Made by a program: the position numbers and the translations under genes | Shown here: piece after piece, positions 35,272 to 43,005 of the stretch | How the letters are laid out: every line of letters begins with the position of its first letter | How positions within the stretch are numbered: the stretch's first letter is position 1 | Notes under the pieces: model-generated | Database searches by the model: none | Told to the model about the DNA's origin: nothing | Seen by the model: the letters and a program-made list of their open reading frames with translations, nothing else | From: Clostridium sp. OM02-18AC | GTDB taxonomy: Bacteria; Bacillota; Clostridia; Lachnospirales; Lachnospiraceae | Assembly: GCF_003481825.1 (NCBI RefSeq) | Contig: NZ_QULW01000003.1 | Span: forward strand, 166,434-230,433 | Reading direction: 5' to 3' | DNA: 64,000 nucleotides

Positions 35272-36744
35272 TTATATTATCCCAAGTGAAATTTTTAATT
35301 CTAATATGCGTAAAACAGATTCATCGATTCGTTCCTCTGTAATTTCTCCCTGTTTGACTGCTTCAAGTATGGCTGGAATTTGCACCTCAAAATCTGTGCA
35401 GCATAACATATCATTTCCTGCCTTCACAGCTTGAACTGCAATTTTTGTGTCTTCTGCAAAATTGCGCACACCATCCATAGCTAAGTCATCTGTAATAATA
35501 ACTCCAGTAAATTTTAATTCTTCCCGCAGGATTTTGTGTACCTGTGAAGACAGCGAAGCAGGGGTTTGACTATCCATGCAGGATACCACATTATGAGAAA
35601 CTAATACCATATTGGCTCCAGAATCAATTCCTGCTTGAAACGGCAAGAAATCTGAGTTCAAAAATGTTTCATAGGTGCGATTATCATAAGCAATACCTGT
35701 ATGTGTATCCACATTATTTCCGTACCCGGGGAAATGCTTTAGGACGCTCCCCATACCTTCTTGAAACATGGTTTGCACAACTAAGTGGACATAAGCGGCA
35801 GTTTGCTCTGCGTTCTGTCCAAAACTCCGGTCATAAATAAAATCCTCTGGATTTTGCGAAACATCGCAGATTGGGGCAAAGTTCAAATTAATCCCCAAAC
35901 TATTCAATAATTCACATTTTTCTTGTGTGTCACTTTGAATCAAATCAAAGCCACCTTCAGCATAGAGTTCTTGAGGGGACCAGAAAGGCACAGCTCGCAA
36001 ATTAGGGTTTGTGCTAACACGGTTGACAGTGCCTCCTTCTTCATCTACTCCGATAAACATGGGGATTTTTGCTGCACCTTGGTAACTTTGAATATTCTGG
36101 ATAATTTCATCTCTTGTTTTTCCAGAAAAGTCTCGGCTAAAAAGAATATAACCTCCAAGATTATACTCCTTTACCTTCTGTACGCTATTTATTTCGGGAC
36201 AGCGTGCAATAAACATCTGTCCAACTTTTTCTTCCAGCGTCATTGCATTTAGAATTTCTTGTGCTTTCTGTGTCACGGAAGCAGAAGGGGGACTTGGCTC
36301 TGTTTCACCAGTTGTTGGTTCAGGATTTTCGGTATTCAAACTGGAATCCGTAACCGTAATGGAAAGTAATTCAACCTCTTGTACAGATGCATTCAAATCC
36401 AATTTGCCATGATATGAAACTGTCACTGGATTCCCAATCACTATTCCTGTCTCACCAGTTGAAATATTTACACCTTCTGTTCCAAAATAATATTCACGAT
36501 TATCCTCACCTTGAACAGTTAGAGTATTCATTGTTGCATCTTTTACAGTTCCTCGAAGCTCTTGTGCAGGTTCAGTTGTACTTGAATTTCCAATAATTTC
36601 TATTGTTGCCTCAGACGAGTTTTCCAACAAAATATTATTTACTTTATGCAAACTGGCTATCGCAATGCCTGCACATACAAGAAGCAAGATAATCACACTA
36701 AAAATAAGCACTTTATTCCTTTTTTCTTTTTTTACCCGTCTCAT
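35272..36744 (-). CDS. Membrane-anchored glycoside hydrolase family 3 protein (beta-N-acetylhexosaminidase-like)
   Basis: 490 residues. Positively charged N-terminus, then one membrane helix (VLIFSVIILLLVCAGIAIAS), an extracytoplasmic domain of about 100 residues, a Pro/Thr/Glu linker (PEPTTGETEPSPPSAS), and a GH3 catalytic domain from about residue 165. Typical NagZ/GH3 features: VGQMFIAR, FIGVDEEGG, KHFPGYGNN (catalytic region) and VIITDDLAMDGV with the likely nucleophile Asp. Likely trims peptidoglycan or chitin-type N-acetylhexosamines at the cell surface. It is a cargo gene of the mobile element. Confidence 0.88.
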   Translation of the reverse strand: MRRVKKEKRNKVLIFSVIILLLVCAGIAIASLHKVNNILLENSSEATIEIIGNSSTTEPAQELRGTVKDATMNTLTVQGEDNREYYFGTEGVNISTGETGIVIGNPVTVSYHGKLDLNASVQEVELLSITVTDSSLNTENPEPTTGETEPSPPSASVTQKAQEILNAMTLEEKVGQMFIARCPEINSVQKVKEYNLGGYILFSRDFSGKTRDEIIQNIQSYQGAAKIPMFIGVDEEGGTVNRVSTNPNLRAVPFWSPQELYAEGGFDLIQSDTQEKCELLNSLGINLNFAPICDVSQNPEDFIYDRSFGQNAEQTAAYVHLVVQTMFQEGMGSVLKHFPGYGNNVDTHTGIAYDNRTYETFLNSDFLPFQAGIDSGANMVLVSHNVVSCMDSQTPASLSSQVHKILREELKFTGVIITDDLAMDGVRNFAEDTKIAVQAVKAGNDMLCCTDFEVQIPAILEAVKQGEITEERIDESVLRILELKISLGII

Positions 36745-36790
36745 GTAATCCTCCTGATTGTTTTATAAAACTACATATATTTTTCTGCAA

Positions 36791-37591
36791 TTATTTTCCT
36801 ACCTGCTCCATCATCCTCTTTGCCAACTGCCGGAACTGTTCCGCCGTTTCCTCGTCCATCGGAAGAAACTTCCCAATCTGTCCGGCAATCATAGCAGTTA
36901 CATCGTCCATAGAAAGCAGCTCCTGCTGGTGGTCTTTCATGGTTTCCTGCATGGTTTGGAACATAGCGGCGGTCACAGCTTCTCCTGGCTGTTCTCTGTT
37001 GTCCATATCTTTCTTAATATCTCGCAGGATAGCAAGAAATACATTCTTGATTTTTTCAATTTCCGCTTCATGTTCTCCCATCTTCTGTGCGTTCAGAAGT
37101 TGCAAATCCTGTTTTGCTTCTGCCCGATGTTCCGGGTGTTCTTTCATCAGATCGGACAAGGAAGCCGTTGCCAGTTCAATCAGCTGATTTCGTGCCATGA
37201 TACCCTTTGCCGCTGTGTCTTGAAAATAAATCCGTATCAAATCCATCAGTTTCGGGAAGTTCCTGTGTTCCAACAGACGGTTAAGGATTTGCACATCGAC
37301 TGTACCTGCCACAAGCCCTCTCACAGCTCCCTCGGACAATCCTAATTCAGAAATATCATAACTTTTACGGACACTCAAGGTGGACAAGCCTAATATGTAG
37401 TCCGTTGATACCTTAAATTCCTTTGCCACGCCTATGAGAATATCGCTGCTGACCGTCTTTGTTTCCCCACTGACAATGCGGCTCAACTGGGAAGCAGATA
37501 CGCCTATCTTCTCCGCAAGTTGCTTTTGAGAAATATGATTGCCGTTGCACAAATCAGAAATCCTTTGTCCGGGTGTTCCGGGTAAAGCCAT
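36791..37591 (-). CDS. XRE-family transcriptional regulator
   Basis: About 266 residues. N-terminal helix-turn-helix ISQKQLAEKIGVSASQLSRIVSGET near residues 20-45, followed by a long helical C-terminal part of unknown role. GGAGG lies 8 nt before the ATG at 37591. It is transcribed away from the replication/mobilization genes; palindromes between them (37629-37740) are likely its operators. Confidence 0.88.
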   Translation of the reverse strand: MALPGTPGQRISDLCNGNHISQKQLAEKIGVSASQLSRIVSGETKTVSSDILIGVAKEFKVSTDYILGLSTLSVRKSYDISELGLSEGAVRGLVAGTVDVQILNRLLEHRNFPKLMDLIRIYFQDTAAKGIMARNQLIELATASLSDLMKEHPEHRAEAKQDLQLLNAQKMGEHEAEIEKIKNVFLAILRDIKKDMDNREQPGEAVTAAMFQTMQETMKDHQQELLSMDDVTAMIAGQIGKFLPMDEETAEQFRQLAKRMMEQVGK

Positions 37592-37628
37592 ACACAGCAC
37601 CTCCTTTTCCTATTTCCCATTATACAAG

Positions 37629-37740
37629 AAAATTGCAGAACTGCAATTTTGAAATTGAATATTGCCCTAAAATGCAATTCTCGCAAGATTCCGGGAATTG
37701 CATTTTTTTCGTGTAGACTTAGGGTAGTTCATCGATGAAC
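37629..37740. promoter_or_regulatory. Operator cluster between the XRE gene and the mobilization genes
   Basis: Three symmetrical sites: AAAATTGCAG / CTGCAATTTT (37629-37650, 2-nt centre), ATGCAATTC / GAATTGCAT (37672-37703) and the perfect 14-mer GTTCATCGATGAAC (37727-37740). The first two share the TGCAATT core. Their place in the divergent gap fits autoregulation by the XRE protein. The rest of 37592-37922 holds no convincing gene. Confidence 0.6.
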
Positions 37741-37922
37741 TGCACCTTGAAAAATGAATGACCATCCGAAAAGGAATACCCCAGCAGGGGAAGCACCGCA
37801 ACGAGCCACTTCGGGACAAAATGTCCCGAAGTCCGGGGAGCGTGCCAACGCTGGAACACGCCGCAGGAATGGGGCAGGAAGCCTTTTCGGGGAGAACGGC
37901 AAAGGAAAAATGGAGGGAACAC

Positions 37923-38336
37923 ATGAGAGAGAACCCATATAAACAACTGCCGCCCATAGAGCGCAAGCCGGACGGCTCCCTTTACCGCATGACACCGACA
38001 CAGAGGAAACAGGCAAACGCCCTGATCCGCCGGGAGTGCTGTTGTTATGAGGACGGGAACTGTATGTTCCTTGACGATGGAGACATCCACGCCTGCCCCC
38101 AGACCATTTCTTTCTCGGTCTGCTGCAAGTGGTTCCGCTGGTCGGTCTTGCCGCAAATCGGAACGCTGGAAGCGGAGGTTTTCCAGGATAAGGAGCTAAA
38201 ACGCTGTGCGGTCTGCGGCAGAGTGTTCGTCCCAAAGTCCAACCGGGCGAAATACTGTCCCGACTGCGCCGCCAGAGTTCACAGGCGGCAGAAAACAGAA
38301 AGTGAACGGAAAAGGAGGTCTTGTGTGGACAGTTAG
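37923..38336 (+). CDS. Cysteine-rich VLP-type protein of mobilizable elements
   Basis: 137 residues from the ATG at 37923, which has GGAGGG 5 nt upstream; an ATG at 37758 would add a poorly conserved extension. Many Cys: CCCYEDGNC, SFSVCCKWF, and a C-terminal zinc-ribbon-like CAVCGRVFVPKSNRAKYCPDC. Proteins of this kind are regularly found beside the RepA and Mob genes in Firmicutes elements; their function is unknown. Confidence 0.78.
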   Translation: MRENPYKQLPPIERKPDGSLYRMTPTQRKQANALIRRECCCYEDGNCMFLDDGDIHACPQTISFSVCCKWFRWSVLPQIGTLEAEVFQDKELKRCAVCGRVFVPKSNRAKYCPDCAARVHRRQKTESERKRRSCVDS

Positions 38337-38447
38337 GGGCTGAAAAGTCCTTGATTTACAAGGCTTTACAAGCACAGAACAGGGGTAGGCAATAGAAACT
38401 ACCGTCTGCCCCCGGAAACAGGCTTCTAACCGTCCACAAAACACGAT

Positions 38448-38843
38448 ATGACAAACACCATTTATATCCATCAACCGGAAAAGGTGGTCAGCTTTATCCG
38501 GCTTCCCAATTTCCTCTTTGAAGCCCCCACATTCACACCCCTGTCCAACGAAGCAAAGGTACTGTACGCCTTTATCCTGCGCCGGACAGACCTGTCCCGG
38601 AAAAACGGCTGGGCGGACGAATATGGGCGCATTTACCTCTACTATCCCATCAATGAGGTAGTGGAACTGCTCCACTGCGGGCGGCAGAAGGCGGTCAACA
38701 CCCTGCGGGAGCTGCAATATGCCGGACTGGTGGAGATCCAGAAGCAGGGCTGTGGAAAACCCAACCGCATTTACCCCAAATCCTATGAAGCGGTTCCAAA
38801 CACCGACTTCAAGAAATCCGGTTATGGTACGCCGGAGGACTGA
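38448..38843 (+). CDS. RepA_N-type replication initiator, short form
   Basis: 131 residues. The N-terminus FIRLPNFLFEAPTFTPLSNEAK and the winged-helix segment with YYPINEVVELLHCGRQKAVNTL, LVEIQKQG are typical of replication initiator protein A. Full-length members are often twice as long; the C-terminal part is missing or absent in this subfamily. It may support transient replication of the excised circle. A TACGA-rich stretch follows at 38860-38900. Confidence 0.8.
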   Translation: MTNTIYIHQPEKVVSFIRLPNFLFEAPTFTPLSNEAKVLYAFILRRTDLSRKNGWADEYGRIYLYYPINEVVELLHCGRQKAVNTLRELQYAGLVEIQKQGCGKPNRIYPKSYEAVPNTDFKKSGYGTPED

Positions 38844-39028
38844 AAACCGCACTCCACAAGTACGATAATCAATCCTCTTGAAGTACGAAAACCGGACGGT
38901 ATATAGAAATACAGAGATTAAAACGATTTTATTTATATCTTATCCATTCCTATCCTATCTGAGATATTTTCTGCGGGATTTTCCTGTGGAAAAGTCCCGG
39001 AAAAGAACGGAATGTGGAAAGGAGTTTC

Positions 39029-39970
39029 ATGGCACAACACGCAATCTTGCGATTTGAAAAACACAAAGGCAATCCGGCAAGACCGCTGGAAGCCCATCAC
39101 GAACGGCAAAAGGAACAGTACGCCAGCAATCCCGACATTGACACAAGCCGGAGTAAATACAACTTCCATATCGTCAAGCCGGAGAGCCGCTATTACCATT
39201 TCATTCAGAGCCGCATTGAACAAGCCGGATGCCGCACCCGCAAGGATAGCACACGCTTTGTCGATACGCTGATAACCGCCAGCCCGGAGTTTTTCAAGAA
39301 AAAATCCCCAAAGGAGATACAGGCGTTTTTCCAGAGGGTGGCTGATTTCTTAATCGGGCGGGTAGGGAAAGAAAATATCGTGTCGGCGGTGGTACACATG
39401 GACGAGAAAACGCCCCACCTGCATTTGGTCTTTGTCCCGCTGACAGAGGACAACCGCCTGTGTGCAAAGGAGATTATTGGGAATAGAGCCAACCTCACAA
39501 AATGGCAGGACGATTTTCACGCCTATATGGTGGAGAAATATCCCGACTTGGAGCGTGGGGAAAGTGCCAGCAAGACAGGCAGGAAGCATATCCCCACCCG
39601 TTTGTTTAAGCAGGCGGTCAATCTCTCCAAACAGGCAAGAGCCATTGAAGCCACGCTGGACGGTATTACCCCGTTCAATGCCGGAAAGAAGAAAGAGGAA
39701 GCCCTCTCCCTGCTGAAAAAGTGGTTTCCGCAGATGGAGAACTTCTCCGGACAGCTCAAAAAATACAAGGTCACGATAAACGACCTTTTGGCAGAAAATG
39801 AACAGTTGGAAGCCAGAGCCAAAGCCAGCGAAAAAGGCAAGATGAAAGATACGATGGAACGGGCAAAGCTGGAAAGCGAGCTGAAAGACATTCAGCGGCT
39901 GGTAGACCGTATCCCGCCGGAGGTGCTGGCAGAACTGAAACGGCAGCAGCGGCACACAAGGGAACGGTGA
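39029..39970 (+). CDS. MobV-family relaxase (plasmid recombination/mobilization protein)
   Basis: 313 residues. The relaxase signature VVHMDEKTPHLHLVFVPLT near residue 120 gives the metal-binding His residues; an N-terminal MAQHAILRFEKHKG and an RxNxY-type motif (SRSKYNFHIV) fit MobV/Pre proteins. The C-terminal third is a Lys/Glu coiled coil. GGAAAGGAG precedes the chosen ATG at 39029. Needs a helper conjugation system, none of which is in the window. Confidence 0.88.
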   Translation: MAQHAILRFEKHKGNPARPLEAHHERQKEQYASNPDIDTSRSKYNFHIVKPESRYYHFIQSRIEQAGCRTRKDSTRFVDTLITASPEFFKKKSPKEIQAFFQRVADFLIGRVGKENIVSAVVHMDEKTPHLHLVFVPLTEDNRLCAKEIIGNRANLTKWQDDFHAYMVEKYPDLERGESASKTGRKHIPTRLFKQAVNLSKQARAIEATLDGITPFNAGKKKEEALSLLKKWFPQMENFSGQLKKYKVTINDLLAENEQLEARAKASEKGKMKDTMERAKLESELKDIQRLVDRIPPEVLAELKRQQRHTRER

Positions 39971-40040
39971 TCGATGACAGAAAACATTTCACGCCGCGGT
40001 ATGACGGCACTGCACTTTGAAAATTAAATACGGAGGTACT

Positions 40041-40232
40041 ATGGAGCATATCAGATACAAGAAAGAAACCGAAGTCGTGACTTTTCAGGGAAAGGAAATC
40101 ACGCTGGAAAATCTCTCCCCGGTGTTCACGCCGGAGCAGGAAGCGGCAAAACGCCGGGAGCTGGAACAGCAGCTTTATGAGGTGTTCCGCAAGTATGCCG
40201 ACAAACGGCAGAGTGAGGAAGCCGGGGCATAA
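40041..40232 (+). CDS. Small element protein (TnpW-like) before the recombinase
   Basis: 63 residues, start at 40041 after GGAGGTACT. Charged, helical, with EITLENLSPVFTPEQEAAKR. Short proteins of this kind commonly precede TnpX-type recombinases. Its stop is immediately followed by the truncated recombinase frame, so the deletion that removed the recombinase start lies just here. The TnpW label is tentative. Confidence 0.6.
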   Translation: MEHIRYKKETEVVTFQGKEITLENLSPVFTPEQEAAKRRELEQQLYEVFRKYADKRQSEEAGA

Positions 40233-40234
40233 GG

Positions 40235-41449
40235 TTTTCCGAAGCCATCGTTGATTTGCGGGGCTCCACCCCGATGGGGCGGGCGATGTTAAATATCTGT
40301 ATCGTGTTCGCCCAGCTTGAGAGGGAAACCATACAGAAGCGAGTAACGGACGCTTACTATTCCCGCAGCCAGCGAGGTTTCAAGATGGGTGGGAAAGCCC
40401 CTTACGGCTTCCATACAGAGCCGATTAAGATGGACGGTATCAATACAAAAAAGCTGGTGGTAAATCCAGACGAAGCGGCAAATATCCGGCTGATGTTTGA
40501 GATGTATGCTCAGCCCACAACCTCCTACGGGGACATTACCCGGTACTTTGCCGAACAGGGGATTTTGTTCCATGGCAAAGAGCTGATACGCCCCACGCTG
40601 GCGCAGATGTTACGCAATCCTGTCTATGTGCAGGCAGACCTTGATGTGTATGAGTTTTTCAAAAGTCAAGGGATGGTCATTGTCAATGACGCTGCCGATT
40701 TTACTGGCATGAACGGCTGCTATCTGTATCAAGGGCGGGATGTGAAGCCCAGCAAAAAGAACGACTTGAAAGACCAAATGCTGGTACTGGCTCCCCATGA
40801 GGGCATTGTCCCCTCTGACATCTGGCTGACCTGCCGCAAGAAGCTGATGAACAACATGAAAATCCAGTCTGCCCGGAAAGCCACCCATACATGGCTGGCG
40901 GGAAAAATCAAGTGCGGGAACTGCGGGTATGCCCTTATGAGTATCTTCAATTCCTCCGGCAAGCAATACCTTCGCTGTACGAAACGGCTGGACAATAAAA
41001 GCTGTGCCGGGTGCGGGAAAATCATCACTTCGGAGCTGGAAGCGGTTGTTTATCAGCAGATGGTAAAGAAACTGGCAAGCTACAAGACTCTGACAGGCAG
41101 AAAGAAAGCGGCAAAGGCAAACCCGAAAATTGCAGTACTGCAAGTGGAGCTTGCCCATGTGGACAGCGAGATTGAAAAGCTGGTGGACAGTCTGACGGGT
41201 GCAAACAATGTCCTGCTCTCCTATGTGAATGTGAAGATAGCGGAACTGGACGGGCGCAAGCAGGAACTTCTGGCGAGGATAGCGGAGCTGACGGTGGAAG
41301 CCATCAGCCCGGAACAGGTCAGCCAAATTTCCGGCTACCTCGACACTTGGGAGAATGTATCCTTTGACGACAAGCGGCGGGTGGTGGACTTGATGATTAC
41401 CACCACAGCCGCTACAAGCGACAGCTTGAACATCACATGGAAAATCTGA
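40235..41449 (+). pseudogene. Large serine recombinase (TnpX/integrase family), catalytic N-terminus deleted
   Basis: The open frame begins within the catalytic domain at FSEAIVDLRGSTPMGRAML and continues through the QLERETIQKRV helix, the recombinase domain, a zinc ribbon (CGNCGYALMS, CAGCGK), a coiled coil and a C-terminal tail. About the first 100 residues, including the nucleophilic Ser, are missing, and the only starts are internal (TTG 40256). The element is therefore probably fixed in place. Confidence 0.85.
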
Positions 41450-41479
41450 CGGGCGGAACCCCCGTCAGATACCTACCCT

Positions 41480-41499
41480 GTGTAGTCCCTTGTAAACTG
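41480..41499 (-). repeat. Right terminal inverted repeat of the mobile element
   Basis: Reverse complement matches 34873-34892 at 19 of 20 positions. Confidence 0.75.
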
Positions 41500-41502
41500 T
41501 AC

Positions 41503-41937
41503 TTAAATGTAATCCAAATAACTTTCAATAGAATTGCCCCAAGGCTTATCTTCCTGGCGATGATACGCTTCATACTGTGGATGCTCAAAATCAAGAGGTT
41601 TTGTTGTCGCATTTCTATGATACAAAGCTATTTTTTCTTCTCTGCGCACATATACAAGTTTCCAACATCCGATTTCTGTTTTGACATATAAAATACCATT
41701 TATGTAATTGAACTGCATCTTTTTATATTTTGAATAATACTCAATCCGCTGCTGCTCAGTCCGAATATGATGATTCATACTATTGCAGTATCTGCATACA
41801 TGATATTCCTCTCGCTTTGCCTCAGATTTAGGAAGAGACATTTTATTCTGTTGTTTTATTTTTGCAATATATCTGCATCCTGGCTTATGATAAATCATCG
41901 AATTAGTTCCCATACTTACGATTCTCTCATTCTTCAT
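41503..41937 (-). CDS. Hypothetical protein with Ada-like zinc site; 3' end at the element junction
   Basis: 144 residues. MIYHKPGCRYIAKI and, 25 residues later, EEYHVCRYCNSM form a His/Cys, CxxC pattern like the small zinc folds related to the Ada N-terminus. The rest is charged, with a Trp/Tyr-rich strand GCWKLVYVRREEKIALYHR. Its stop lies right at the right boundary of the mobile element, so the natural C-terminus may have been lost. The 294 bp upstream (41938-42231) hold only a terminator. Confidence 0.55.
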   Translation of the reverse strand: MKNERIVSMGTNSMIYHKPGCRYIAKIKQQNKMSLPKSEAKREEYHVCRYCNSMNHHIRTEQQRIEYYSKYKKMQFNYINGILYVKTEIGCWKLVYVRREEKIALYHRNATTKPLDFEHPQYEAYHRQEDKPWGNSIESYLDYI

Positions 41938-42145
41938 AGCGTCATCCCTTCCGGCTTTTGAATATAGCCATTATTCTTTCGATTCATCTCTATTTGATAC
42001 TTCTTTTGATATTGTTATTTTACCGCCTAGCATGTCCCTTAAAAAGGACACCAAATCATAATTTTCTCTCAGTATTTCTATCTTCATTATCCTAAATCAA
42101 AGTAGTGGCTGATAATTTCAATCGTAATATTGTAAAATTAATCGC

Positions 42146-42180
42146 AAAAAAACATCGGCAGAGATTTCTCCCAGCCGATG
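42146..42180 (-). terminator. Intrinsic terminator after the DUF3320 segment
   Basis: On the minus strand CATCGGC, 14-nt loop, GCCGATG, then seven T. It lies about 50 bp beyond the stop at 42232. Confidence 0.85.
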
Positions 42181-42231
42181 CCTTTTTGTGATGAATTCAG
42201 GTATCATTTTCTAAAATCTGGCTAATTCACC

Positions 42232-43005
42232 TTACATTCTGCCAGAATCCATTTCATTATCCTGATTCAAAATAAAGTTTTTTTCTTCATTCATTATAAT
42301 TTCTCCGGTTTTTCGCCCGTATTTCAATCCGCGTTCAGCAGCTGCCAACAATGCTGTACTGCTTCTGCTATATCCCATAACCCGGATTGTATTCCGCAAT
42401 AATTCTTCTTTTGACTGTACTCCTTTCTCCTGCAGTGCAACACATACTGCATTTTTCATTTCCTGCTGACAGATTTCTTCTACGGATCGTTTATCTGATC
42501 CTTTTTCATCTATCCGGTATATGGCATACCGCTCAGGATCTTGATCTTTTCTCCAGTAAAATTTCACTCCAGCCTGTTTATTCAAACGTGCAGATACCTT
42601 CTTCATGGCTTTGTCTGTAACTTCCAAAGTCTGAGGACTGGATCTGACGATATGAAATGTCCGAAGAGTTTTCTTCACTAGACGGTCATAAGAAATCGGC
42701 GCTTCTGTATCCAAAATCCGCTGTTCTTCCTGTTCAGCATCATCCGTTACGGATTGTGACTGTTCTGACTTTGGTACAGTCTCCAAAGCAGATTCCTGAG
42801 ACTGGTTTGAAACAGGCTCCGAAGCCATCTCTATCCCGGAAACATTTTCCAAAACATTCTCTGTTTCAGGTATCAGTGTAGATTCTGCTTTTTTCAGAGT
42901 TTCTTCCTCTTCCAAATTTTGATGTTCCTGATAGCGTTTCTCCGCAGCTTTCTTCTTTTCTTCCAGAACTTCCCGCAATTTTGACAATTCTCTTTCCCGA
43001 TTGTC
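42232..43005 (-). pseudogene. C-terminal DUF3320 segment of the DUF4011 helicase, cut off by an in-frame TAG
   Basis: 258 codons in the same frame as the large gene upstream and separated from it only by the TAG at 43008-43006. Reading on through the stop gives TMDW-stop-DNRERELSKLREVLEE, the natural continuation of these proteins. The segment has a charged linker and then a DUF3320-like winged-helix region (FHIVRSSPQTLEVTDKA ... IRVMGYSRSSTALLAAAERG). A TTG at 42987 could in principle restart translation, but I see no good ribosome binding site. Confidence 0.8.

Larger units (their letters stand above)
34871..41503. mobile_element. Decayed mobilizable element with large serine recombinase, MobV relaxase and RepA
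   Basis: The ends carry a 20-bp inverted repeat with 19 matches: CAGTTTACAAGGAACTACAC at 34873-34892 and its near complement at 41480-41499. Inside are a GH3 cargo gene, an XRE regulator, a cysteine-rich VLP protein, a RepA-type initiator, a MobV relaxase, a small protein and an N-terminally deleted serine recombinase. GC is higher than in the flanks. The element probably cannot excise by itself. A shared TAA at both junctions may contain the recombination core. The 400 bp at the left end hold a long hairpin and otherwise no gene. Confidence 0.75.

Noticed and set aside
37758..37922. N-terminal extension of the cysteine-rich VLP gene
   Set aside because: The ATG at 37923 has a clear GGAGGG and matches where the conserved protein begins.
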